From: a virus
Direction: 5' to 3' (one strand)
Length of the DNA: 48,940 nt
IMG/VR virus record: IMGVR_UViG_3300046009_003988
Span: 1 to 48,940 of that record
The translations under genes were made by a program, and so were the position numbers. The notes beneath the pieces were generated by a model that was not told the origin of the DNA, did no database searches, and saw only the letters and a list, made by a program, of their open reading frames with translations. Shown one piece after another: positions 16,401-23,971 of the stretch (its first letter is position 1; each line of letters starts with the position of its first letter).

Positions 16401-18922
16401 TCTTTTAAAAATTCTACAATAGTTCTACGTTTTTCATCCTTTATCCACTCTTTTTCATTTATTTTATCAATAGCTGTTCCAGCAGCGTTTGCTTTATCTT
16501 GAAACTCTTTTAAGAAAGAATTTTGATTTCTATTAGCAGTAGCTGCTCTAGTTGCTGAAGCCTCTAAACTTACATATGCTGAAGCTAATATTTGTAATCC
16601 TTCTGCTGAATCTTTTGTACCTGAAATACGTTCTTCTAGTGCTTTTAATTCTGCTGCTTGTGCCCCTGTAGCTTCTTTAGACATAATAGCTACTTGACCT
16701 GAAATATTTTCTTTTAAAGTATCAAATTTACTAGTACCTATTTTATCCCAGAAACTTGATATCCAGCCACCTGCTTCTCTCCATGCTGTAAATACTTCTA
16801 TTTGTTTCTGTATAGATGCAGTACCTTGTTCAAATGTATTAGCAGCTATATCATTTGCACTTTGTAAGGCTATCAATGAATAAGTAGATGCAGTTACTGC
16901 CTTAGTATAGTTTAAATATGAAGACTTTGCTGTTTCTAATACTTTGGTTCCTTCTTCTAATGCAGTATTTAATTCATCAGTTTTTTTATTTAAAAACCCA
17001 GCTTTATCCGCTAAAAAACTTAAAGCTTCGTATGCTATCATAGCAGCTATACCCCAAGTACCTAAAAAACCTACTACTTTTCCTAGTCCTGAGCCAACCT
17101 TAGATACCATCTCACCAATCTTACTTTTTACTCTATCTGTAGATTCTTCTATTTTACCAAATATATTTGGTACCATTTCACCAGATAATCCAAAGTTTTT
17201 ATTTTCTTTACCAGATGGATCTTTATTATATCCTTCACGTACATTAAATGCAGAAGTAAGTGTTTTAGCTTTTCTTGCCTCTTCTATTATTACAGCTTGC
17301 TTAGCTCTCTCTATTTCAGCAGCTGCTTGTCCTCTGAGAAATAGTGTATTCTGTACTATCTGAGCACCTTCTAGCTTTTTAACTTCTAAATTTAATATAG
17401 CTGCTTCTCTTTCAGCTAGAGAATATTTATTTTTAGAACGTAATGTATCTGCTATTTTTAATTCTGTAGCTTCTTGTCCTTTTAATACTATATCTATTTG
17501 TTCTGTTAATGCTAGACGTCTTTTTTCTTCTGTTACTATTTCTTTTTCTATACTAGCTAAAGCTACATATCTTGCATTTGCTGCGTCTGCCTCTTTGGCA
17601 GAACCTGTACCACTAGCATAATCAGTTAATATTTTTGATTCACGTTTCATGGCACTAGGTATTGCTTTTCTAAGTGTAGAATCATCTACAATAGCACCTA
17701 CAGAACCTACTTCTAGTAGATTTTTAGCTGTTTGACCCCTAGAAGTTTTAAATGCTGCTGTTGCCAATGCATTAATATTTCTTGCACCCATTTTAGATAA
17801 CGCAAGTGCTTCTCGCTCTTTTATCTGTATAATCTCTGCTGAAGCTTTTCTAGTAGATTCTACTTCAGCCCTATTACCAGCATCAATATCTGCAAGTAAA
17901 GACGTTAAAGCAGCATGTCTAGCAGTTACGACTGCTGGAGAAACACTAAACATTTTACTAATTTCTGGTATTGCTTTTAGTGTTAAACTTTTTACTAATA
18001 GTAATACACCTGCAAACATAAGTTCAATATTATTAGCTAGCATTGATACTACTGGAGTAATTACATTGTTTACTAAAGTTAATAGTTCTGTTCCTACATC
18101 TTTTAATTGGCCTAAAAATTTGGCATAAGGATTTGCTGGTACTTTATCCGCTATTGCCCCAAATTTTGTAAGTAATTCTATGCTAACAGCATTACTATAT
18201 GCTATTGTTTTTTGATAACTTGTTAAAGCATCTGCAGATGTACCAATAGATTGTGCATATTTTTTATATGCTTCTTGTGCCCTAGTAACTACGCCCAACT
18301 CATCTAATAGTTCGGGTTCTAACTTAGCAACACCACGAATTACACGGTCAATAGAATCGCCCATATCGCGACCAAGTGCAAGTGAAGCACCTTTAGCACC
18401 TTTAGTTAAATCTAATATTTTCTTTTCAGATAGTCCTGCTGCTGAACCTAATGCAGTTAAACGCATAGATTCTTGCATACTTAAAGCACCATCTGTTACA
18501 GCCTTCATTTGGCCAGCAATAGAACGTAATGCTGCACCGGTAGTTGCCTCAAGTGCTTTGGCACCTTGAATCATTTGTTCAAATTGTGCAGCTTTATCTA
18601 ACGCATTAAAAGCAGCTGATACAGCAAATATATTGGCAGCAAACGTTGCATATAAGCGTACTAACCCTCCAAGCCCTTGAGCTTGTTTTGCAAAGTCACG
18701 AGAACCACCACCACCTGTACCAGCAACCCCGCGAGCATTGCGGTAATCAATATTCTCTTGCTTAGTTGGGCCACCCATACCTGCAACACCAGAACCTGTT
18801 TGGCGCATTACGTTTCTAAGTGACGCTAAATCTTTGGTTGCGGCTTTAAGTCTTGCCTGCAGTTGGGCTACTGTTCCATTATCCGAAACATTTACACCAA
18901 CATTAATCATATTTGCTGCCAT
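13451..18922 (-). CDS. Tail tape measure protein
   Basis: 1823 residues, by far the longest alpha-helical protein here. Residues 1-300 have the TMP_2-like start (NVGVNVSDNGTVAQLQARLK) and a conserved-looking segment GDSIDRVIRGVAKLEPELLD. Extended coiled coil covers about residues 450-1400. There are hydrophobic segments (FAGVLLLVKSLTL near 310 and FLGTWGIAAMIAYEALSFLA near 620) and a Gly-rich hydrophobic region near 1640-1720. It sets tail length and is ejected into the host envelope. It lies directly after the G/GT chaperones, as in lambda H. Confidence 0.95.
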   Translation of the reverse strand: MAANMINVGVNVSDNGTVAQLQARLKAATKDLASLRNVMRQTGSGVAGMGGPTKQENIDYRNARGVAGTGGGGSRDFAKQAQGLGGLVRLYATFAANIFAVSAAFNALDKAAQFEQMIQGAKALEATTGAALRSIAGQMKAVTDGALSMQESMRLTALGSAAGLSEKKILDLTKGAKGASLALGRDMGDSIDRVIRGVAKLEPELLDELGVVTRAQEAYKKYAQSIGTSADALTSYQKTIAYSNAVSIELLTKFGAIADKVPANPYAKFLGQLKDVGTELLTLVNNVITPVVSMLANNIELMFAGVLLLVKSLTLKAIPEISKMFSVSPAVVTARHAALTSLLADIDAGNRAEVESTRKASAEIIQIKEREALALSKMGARNINALATAAFKTSRGQTAKNLLEVGSVGAIVDDSTLRKAIPSAMKRESKILTDYASGTGSAKEADAANARYVALASIEKEIVTEEKRRLALTEQIDIVLKGQEATELKIADTLRSKNKYSLAEREAAILNLEVKKLEGAQIVQNTLFLRGQAAAEIERAKQAVIIEEARKAKTLTSAFNVREGYNKDPSGKENKNFGLSGEMVPNIFGKIEESTDRVKSKIGEMVSKVGSGLGKVVGFLGTWGIAAMIAYEALSFLADKAGFLNKKTDELNTALEEGTKVLETAKSSYLNYTKAVTASTYSLIALQSANDIAANTFEQGTASIQKQIEVFTAWREAGGWISSFWDKIGTSKFDTLKENISGQVAIMSKEATGAQAAELKALEERISGTKDSAEGLQILASAYVSLEASATRAATANRNQNSFLKEFQDKANAAGTAIDKINEKEWIKDEKRRTIVEFLKDLQKGLNDITLTADEKINLLAKVPEGLNTKAGKQLEEVRRVAAAIQAITEAIGLRQKELTDAQDIYLGKYKDISKTDRDKLNTGPSNVRLMELVQKEADLSRKLMEENLSIEEVLKIQSTQKLLALEKEYVYSNQRDFENRKLEALDKYAKDSKDYQSKLASYNIEKDKERLLLLSNWEFGTNIFDKAIAYFEAWWNSISFIPNMLKTDQKPTAPKAPKTETTSAMDIALKPYEKEIKRLQEQLKQLNAAETLKKNIDEQTTLGTNSTDAQLKQNQQRMDLLNNEITAQQKLIELEADKIANAEKYSGLISIDLLNSKAALEITKNEKEFKKQELEAQMRFNSTEFSKDSDKSQAKTIMNEAVDAAKKAQENADAKVNSIKEEAKNAANLTNYKRQEGLQADILLENSKSAVSIAKDLGNLSNQEVLDKEYINNLQTIINKEDALNAVKKQGNLTDVQTLELEGLGRSKQTLNLEKAKNDILEERAALQRKFATDQESIQQKIDAGLRNNTSTVQLEVDLIQQKIAETKRLNIENGQDGKELERNLALHKEILASLERQHEAKKRNFMKEDNKPQIIYDEAAKRARDFAANMKDTVTGVFDAVYSGMDAAIDSITTKMMNGTKITFKEISDLFRNTVAEGFREMAAEQMKSSARNMIRDIMGAVLPGVDISTNEEKALDYAKDSRDYLKIIAMGTGGAAAGNSNPVTAAPSIWSKLFGTRQTGAGGFEDYKNAPDTVDMTTEAATAANEAYYGSLTNISDEVANLNTSTPSLFGGIANGFGSLFGSNGIVMNLLSGLGTGIGGIFSSIFSIFSGGGAGGGAGGGLGGILGSIGGLFSGGGMGDIGAAIGSSMGMEGFGGWLSGLFFANGGVMSEYGALKLNKYASGGIANSPQMAVFGEGRMNEAYVPLPDGRTIPVTMQGNTGGGSGPISVVVNVDAKGNTDTQATGTTNAQDAKQLGMIISSKVREEIVNQQRSGGLLNKR

Positions 18923-18931
18923 TGTATCTCC

Positions 18932-18976
18932 TTAATAAAAAACCAGCCTCTATATTATTTAGTAGGCTGGTTTTTT
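18932..18976 (-). terminator. Terminator between chaperone T frame and tape measure
   Basis: AACCAGCCT pairs with AGGCTGGTT around a 14-base loop and is followed on the minus strand by TTTTTTATT. The stop codon of the T frame lies in the loop, so the last ribosomes would disturb folding, giving possible coupling of translation to termination. Confidence 0.75.
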
Positions 18977-19323
18977 GTGGCTCTCTTATTATTAATAATT
19001 GTACGTCTTATAGAGTCTATACTATTAATTAATTGAAGAGTTAGCCTTGCATCTTCAATTCCATATATTTCCATAATATCTTTAACTCCTACCAAGTTTT
19101 TACCAAGGTAAGTACCTGACATGGTATCCCAGTTATCAGATATTATATTATATAGTAAATATGCTTCTTGTACTTCTAAAGGAAAATCATCAAATTCAAC
19201 TGGTATTTCTTCCTCCGATGGTTCGGACCCAAGCATACGACACATCTCAAAATACTGTTCCTTAGTCATAGAAACTTCGGAGTTTTTTAAGAATGAGTCA
19301 ATTTGCTTGAGTACTAGTTCCAT
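18955..19323 (-). CDS. Tail assembly chaperone, T-type frame of G/GT
   Basis: 122 residues if translated alone from MELVLKQIDSFLKNSEVS. It is acidic and helical and lies between the G-type gene and the tape measure, like lambda T. The frame is open upstream of this ATG in the -1 frame relative to gene G. Frameshifting at 19335-19341 would produce a G-T fusion chaperone of about 260 residues that binds the tape measure and recruits tube subunits. Independent translation from this ATG is possible but not expected from the lambda paradigm. Confidence 0.8.
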   Translation of the reverse strand: MELVLKQIDSFLKNSEVSMTKEQYFEMCRMLGSEPSEEEIPVEFDDFPLEVQEAYLLYNIISDNWDTMSGTYLGKNLVGVKDIMEIYGIEDARLTLQLINSIDSIRRTIINNKRATKNQPTK

Positions 19324-19328
19324 CTGTT

Positions 19329-19733
19329 CTATTGAAAATTTGCTAGGTCAGAAACCTGCTCACTTACAAAAGAATCGAATTCAGTTGATGATTTCATTAG
19401 GTAAAGTGCATTATCTTCTGTATAATCTAATGTTGCTTCTAAATCTTTTTGACCTTTTAAATCTACTGGTGCTAACTTTTGAAGAATTGAAAGTTTTAAA
19501 CCACTCCAACCTTTAACTGTACTTTGTACATATAAAGATAAGAATAAATCTTCATTTAGTTCTTCTGATTGTTGGCGATTTTTCCAAGTAATTTTAGTTG
19601 CTTTTTTACGGATTTTAACTAGCTCTTCACGGCTTAGAAAGCATAAATTTACTTTAAAGCCTGGATAGCCAGGATATTCTACTTCTGTTTCTTTGCTCGA
19701 CACTAAAAGTGTCGATAGGTTAAGTGCTGACAT
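19329..19733 (-). CDS. Tail assembly chaperone, G-type
   Basis: 134 residues beginning MSALNLSTLLVSSKETEVEY, acidic towards the C-terminus, ending SDLANFQ. The position after the major tail protein and before the tape measure defines it as the short (G) form of the chaperone pair. The slippery heptamer two codons before its stop allows a longer G-T product. It has its own promoter at 19782-19810. Confidence 0.85.
   Translation of the reverse strand: MSALNLSTLLVSSKETEVEYPGYPGFKVNLCFLSREELVKIRKKATKITWKNRQQSEELNEDLFLSLYVQSTVKGWSGLKLSILQKLAPVDLKGQKDLEATLDYTEDNALYLMKSSTEFDSFVSEQVSDLANFQ
19335..19341 (-). other. Programmed -1 frameshift site (G to GT)
   Basis: On the minus strand the last codons of the G gene read GCA AAT TTT CAA TAG. 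This contains the canonical slippery heptamer A-AAT-TTT two codons before the stop. A -1 slip continues as TCA ATA GAA CAG ATG GAA, exactly in frame with the downstream T gene. Position, heptamer and resulting fusion all match the lambda G/GT mechanism. Confidence 0.88.
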
Positions 19734-19781
19734 TTATAATTCCCTTTGTTAAATAAATTCAAATACTTTCGTATTTTAGTT

Positions 19782-19810
19782 AGTATACACCAAGTGCATA
19801 GAAATAGCAA
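19782..19810 (-). promoter_or_regulatory. Promoter for tail chaperone genes
   Basis: Minus strand TTGCTA, 17 bases, TATACT, just after the terminator of the tail tube gene and about 50 bases before the G start. Confidence 0.7.
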
Positions 19811-19829
19811 TGATAAAAATTTTAGTGCT

Positions 19830-19866
19830 ATAGATAAAATAAAACCCCAATTAAGGGGCTTTATTT
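19830..19866 (-). terminator. Terminator after major tail protein
   Basis: Minus strand GCCCC-TTAATT-GGGGT hairpin followed by TTTTATTTTAT, directly after the tail tube gene stop. Confidence 0.85.
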
Positions 19867-19875
19867 TTAGTTCAA

Positions 19876-21255
19876 TTAAGAGCTGTAGTAACGAACAGTC
19901 ATATCATTAGTTGCTGTAATATCATAGTTGTTTGTACTTAACAATGCATCAGAACCTTGAGCAGTAAAGTTAATTGTAGTAGAAACAACATCTGCAATAT
20001 CAATTGTAGGAACACTTAGAGATGCACCAGGAATATCTAATTCTACACGTACTGCATTAATACTTCCACCAACTTCAACTTGTAGTTTGAATTTAGTTTC
20101 TGGAGCACTTGCTGAAGTTGTAAGAATATCTGATAATAATGAACCTGTATCACCAGCAGTACCTGTTTTCAAGTATGCATTTAATGAACCAGTAATTGAA
20201 CGTGTACCTGTATAATAACCGATTGGAGTATTTACAACACCTAGGTTACTTGGAGTTATGTACGAAATATTATTATTGATAGTAATAGAACCACCAGTTA
20301 ATGGCACGCTATAACTAGTACCTGAAGCGCCACCAATATTACTTACTAAAGTTGTAGAACTTAGTTTATTAGTAATATAGTTTGCTGAAGTACTAAATGC
20401 TGTGGCTGAACTTAAGTTAGCAATTGCTAAAGTTTCTGCTTTCTTAACTGCGGTACCGAAACCAGTCCATGCAATCATACTAATAGCATCTAGACCGAAA
20501 TCAATTACTGCTTGGTTAAGTGCACAATTATCAACAATATAAATAGCATTATCAACCATGAAAATCATTGCAAATTTTTGTAGTTGATTCTTATTAGAAC
20601 CTACAAAAGATGTATATGCGTTGGTTGGAGTTTCTGCCCACTGACCTTTAAATACTTTAAGTGTACCACCTAAAGCTGCTGTTAAAGTTGCTGGAGCTTT
20701 GGCCATTGTTGCAACCATTGTGTAAGGACCAGTACCATTACTAGAAGTAATTATACCTGCACTATTCCAATCTAAAGTACCTGTAACACCAGTAATATTT
20801 ACTGCATCACCAACCGCATAACCTGTAAATGCTGTTGCACCTACAATAGTAACTGTTGGGGATAAAGTAGAAGCACGAGTGATGTTAGTAACTACTACAC
20901 CTGTTGAATCAATTGTTTCAGAACCTGTTAAAGCATTCCAAAGAACTTTCTCAATACAAGTAACGTTTGTAGCAACACGTGGACGAATATATGTAGAGAA
21001 TGATAAGTCTACTGGGTTTAATGCGGTATTAAATGAGCGTTGACCACGGTTAGGTGTATTGCCGGCTTCACTTAAAGTAATTGCAGTATTTGCAGTACCT
21101 TGACTAAAAGAATAGCCATCTAGTACTTGAAGTTCATAGGTATTTGCAGAAGTAAACGCAGTATACCCAGTTGCTGAATCAGGCAAAACGCCTGTTGTAG
21201 GGTTTACATTGGTTGTAAACCATACTCTGGTGTTACGACTTAAATTTAAAGCCAT
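19876..21255 (-). CDS. Major tail tube protein
   Basis: 459 residues, beginning MALNLSRNTRVWFTTNVNPT, beta-rich with repeated Ser/Thr/Gly and no enzymatic motifs. It lies between the tail terminator and the chaperones, where the tube gene sits in lambda-like phages. It is longer than typical tube proteins (150-300 residues). The middle (about 130-200; VVTNITRASTLSPTVTIVGA) reads like an inserted Ig-like surface domain. Separate terminator and promoter signals around it suggest high, isolated expression. Confidence 0.85.
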   Translation of the reverse strand: MALNLSRNTRVWFTTNVNPTTGVLPDSATGYTAFTSANTYELQVLDGYSFSQGTANTAITLSEAGNTPNRGQRSFNTALNPVDLSFSTYIRPRVATNVTCIEKVLWNALTGSETIDSTGVVVTNITRASTLSPTVTIVGATAFTGYAVGDAVNITGVTGTLDWNSAGIITSSNGTGPYTMVATMAKAPATLTAALGGTLKVFKGQWAETPTNAYTSFVGSNKNQLQKFAMIFMVDNAIYIVDNCALNQAVIDFGLDAISMIAWTGFGTAVKKAETLAIANLSSATAFSTSANYITNKLSSTTLVSNIGGASGTSYSVPLTGGSITINNNISYITPSNLGVVNTPIGYYTGTRSITGSLNAYLKTGTAGDTGSLLSDILTTSASAPETKFKLQVEVGGSINAVRVELDIPGASLSVPTIDIADVVSTTINFTAQGSDALLSTNNYDITATNDMTVRYYSS

Positions 21256-21319
21256 AGTTTGAATTCCTTTATATTGTAGTTCTATACTCTATTTGCTAGA
21301 TATTTATCTGCGTTATATA

Positions 21320-21757
21320 CTATAGAACTTGGTATCTAACTTGTAGGTTAATTTCACCTACACCGTATGGGGCTAAAAGACCCTCATCTGTTACTATAGA
21401 GGTTATAAGTATTTCAGTAGTACGAGCGTTCGTTGCTACATCATATGTTAATACCCTATTACTATCTACTACGTTTTCAACATCTTCGAGCAGTTTTTCT
21501 AGTTCTTCTAAAGGATTTTCACCTTTGGTGTATAATTTTAAGGAAACGTTTAAATAACCCCATTTAAAATCACCTGGTAAATATTCTCTAGATTCTGATC
21601 CAGGTACTACGCAAATATGTGGGAAATCATTGAGTTCATCCCAAAATATAAGTTTATTTTGAACATTATTAAAAACATTTGTTTGATAAGTACCTGACCC
21701 ATCAATAAGTTTTAAAGTATCTACTAAGGCTGATGTTATACTTGCTCTCGCACTCAT
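21320..21757 (-). CDS. Tail terminator protein (lambda U-like position)
   Basis: 145 residues. The layout is that of small tail terminators: N-terminal helix (ASITSALVDTLKLIDGSGTY), then HICVVPGSESREYLPGDFKW, then beta strands ending LQVRYQVL. Its position directly upstream of the tube gene supports the role: it caps the tube at the correct length and joins it to the head. The start overlaps the stop of the preceding gene (ATGA). Confidence 0.75.
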   Translation of the reverse strand: MSARASITSALVDTLKLIDGSGTYQTNVFNNVQNKLIFWDELNDFPHICVVPGSESREYLPGDFKWGYLNVSLKLYTKGENPLEELEKLLEDVENVVDSNRVLTYDVATNARTTEILITSIVTDEGLLAPYGVGEINLQVRYQVL

Positions 21758-23283
21758 ACTGGTACCACCTTAAGTCTATTTGCCATAATTCCAGTGGCTA
21801 GCTGTCTAATACTAAGTTGTATTAATTTATTTGGGTCTCTGCTGGCTGGGGAGCTTTGAGCACCTCCAGGGGCAAATGTTGCATATGGGTTTTTCATATA
21901 ACTATAAAATGCGGTTACAGCACCATCCCTACTACTAACATTTACTACTTGTGCAGATTCTGCGAATCTACCTGTACGATAATTAAGAACTGCTTTTGCA
22001 GTACCCTTGCCCATATTATTTTGTATCTGTTGTGCTAGCCTACTATTAAGTAAGTTCATTATACTTACTGGACTTATGAACTGACCTTTTTGAGTCCTTA
22101 GTTGGGTTGATTTTTTCTTTTCAGCTAGTACTTTTGCTTTTTTTGTTGCAGCTCTAAGTTCTCTTATGAGTCTTTGGACTTCAATTCTAGTTTTCTTAAG
22201 AGGATCTTCTAATTTAGTTAATTCTATATTATTAAAGGATGCTTTGGTTGATTTTACCTTTTCACCCTTTAAGGTAGATATAGTTAAATTCCGTATATGT
22301 TCTTTCATTGAAGGAGAACCACGTAAATTTACAAGAGTATCTAAATTTTCTAGTGCTGCTTCTTTTAATGAATCTGGATATTGCTCTAGTATTGCTCTGG
22401 CTCTATCTTCTATTTTAATAATATTTGATATTATATTATCAAATTCTGACTTAAGATTAACTGTTGTACTTGTTAAGTTAGCCTTTGCAAATTTAGCTAA
22501 GGCTGCTCCAAGCGGTGCAATCAAAGACCCAGTTTGTGCATTTCCAGTACCAGCAGCATTATTTTTAACTTGTAACTCAATATAAAATTGAGCATGTTCT
22601 TTAAAGTTTTTTACTGCATTAACATAAATACCTGTATCTGTTTTTATAGAATTAGTTGCAGCTAAGTCTAAATCTAGCAATAGTTGACTTAATCTATCAA
22701 AAGCAGCTAAGTCTGGCTCTTTTCTTATTTGTATTTTTCCACCATTACTTAAGTCTACGCTGGAACCAAAGGATACTAACGCTCTGAAGGTATTTAAGCC
22801 TAGTGTATGTCCGGCTTCGAATTCACCTAATGTGGCTTTAATTGTGGTTTGTGGTACTCCAATTAATTCTAAATATTCCTTAGTCCATAAAAATAAATTA
22901 TCATAAGGAGTATTTTTAATAATAGTCCAAGGATCTTTAGTATTTGGATTACTAGATTGGCTTACATTAGGATTTTTTCCTATAGTTAAGTCATTTAAAG
23001 AACTTGGCTTACCACTATTAACTCTTCTATATGCCATATATTGGGTATATGTACTATATTCTACATTATAGCCTACTAATTTTCTACCTAATTCTTCTAA
23101 GCCTTGTTTAGTAATAACTATATTATTATATTTAGCTGCCTTTAGTCTATTTCTTAGTGCAGATACCTTATCACCCTCAGCCCCAATAAAACCTTTTAAT
23201 GCAGAATTTTTTCTACTTATCTTTGTTCTAATGGATGCCGCCATTCGTTTTCTAAGTGTGTTGGAAAACTCTGCTACGCTCAT
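21754..23283 (-). CDS. Head-tail junction region protein, unrecognised family
   Basis: 509 residues, basic and helical, between the connector and the tail terminator. HK97-like phages have small head-closure and tail-completion proteins here. The last 90 residues (NYRTGRFAESAQVVNVSSRD ... FAPGGAQSSPASRDP) resemble the shape of HK97 gp10-type neck proteins, and this one carries a long N-terminal extension. The start codon coincides with the end of the connector gene. A neck or tail-completion role is inferred from position only. Confidence 0.65.
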   Translation of the reverse strand: MSVAEFSNTLRKRMAASIRTKISRKNSALKGFIGAEGDKVSALRNRLKAAKYNNIVITKQGLEELGRKLVGYNVEYSTYTQYMAYRRVNSGKPSSLNDLTIGKNPNVSQSSNPNTKDPWTIIKNTPYDNLFLWTKEYLELIGVPQTTIKATLGEFEAGHTLGLNTFRALVSFGSSVDLSNGGKIQIRKEPDLAAFDRLSQLLLDLDLAATNSIKTDTGIYVNAVKNFKEHAQFYIELQVKNNAAGTGNAQTGSLIAPLGAALAKFAKANLTSTTVNLKSEFDNIISNIIKIEDRARAILEQYPDSLKEAALENLDTLVNLRGSPSMKEHIRNLTISTLKGEKVKSTKASFNNIELTKLEDPLKKTRIEVQRLIRELRAATKKAKVLAEKKKSTQLRTQKGQFISPVSIMNLLNSRLAQQIQNNMGKGTAKAVLNYRTGRFAESAQVVNVSSRDGAVTAFYSYMKNPYATFAPGGAQSSPASRDPNKLIQLSIRQLATGIMANRLKVVPV

Positions 23284-23855
23284 TATATTAAGTCAAGACG
23301 ATAAAGGTCTAAAACTCTCCGTATGTGTGCTGGAAGGTTAGCGGTTGTTACATATTCAATAGAAGTATTATTAGCACCAGCATTTCTTGTAGATTTAATA
23401 GACATATCAGATTTCATATAATATCCAATTAAGTCTAGTGCCGCTAATTTAATTTCTTCGGGGGTAGTTTCATATCCACCAGTATAAGTTATTTTATAAC
23501 CGTTAAGTGCTTTTACAAAACCATTTACTGCATCTGTTGATTCAATTCTATCATGAGTTAAGTTTAAAACATAGTCAGTATATTCAGTTAGTGTTGTGTA
23601 TGTTCTACCAAAATCTTCACTAAATTCTACACTAGCAATATTTACTGTTGGGCACTCTTTTAAATAGATATATGGAACATTTCCATCACTATAAGTATAG
23701 GTGTTTTCATCATAGAAATCAATAAATGTGCGATTGCAGTAAGTTTTTATTAACTGACTAATTTTTGGAATCAGCACATTTATTTCTGCATCTTGCGTGG
23801 TACTATTTATACCATTGTAGGCTTTATATTCAGCCAATGTAATTAAATTTGCCAT
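23283..23855 (-). CDS. Head-tail connector, gp6-like
   Basis: 190 residues. The N-terminus LITLAEYKAYNGINSTTQDA followed by INVLIPKISQLIKTYCNRTF is typical of gp6-like adaptor proteins that form a ring under the portal. The C-terminal part includes a helix with LAALDLIGYYMKSDM. It lies between the capsid and neck genes, as expected. Stem-loops at 23871-23928 precede it. Confidence 0.85.
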   Translation of the reverse strand: MANLITLAEYKAYNGINSTTQDAEINVLIPKISQLIKTYCNRTFIDFYDENTYTYSDGNVPYIYLKECPTVNIASVEFSEDFGRTYTTLTEYTDYVLNLTHDRIESTDAVNGFVKALNGYKITYTGGYETTPEEIKLAALDLIGYYMKSDMSIKSTRNAGANNTSIEYVTTANLPAHIRRVLDLYRLDLI

Positions 23856-23870
23856 ATTAGTCCTCTTTGT

Positions 23871-23928
23871 ACTTCTTTAATACTCTTGTTAGAATATTAA
23901 AGAAGTAGGGCTATTGCTAGCCCTACTT
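23871..23928 (-). terminator. Tandem competing stem-loops after capsid gene
   Basis: Two perfect stems lie between the capsid and connector genes. AAGTAGGGCTA (23903-23913) pairs with TAGCCCTACTT (23918-23928). ACTTCTTTAATA (23871-23882) pairs with TATTAAAGAAGT (23895-23906). They share 23903-23906 and cannot form together completely. On the minus strand the first is followed by TCTTTAATATT. They probably reduce read-through or protect the capsid mRNA 3' end. Confidence 0.65.
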
Positions 23929-23971
23929 GGTAGTCAGCACTACCTAGCTGGTTTTACTCAGCTAAACTGAT

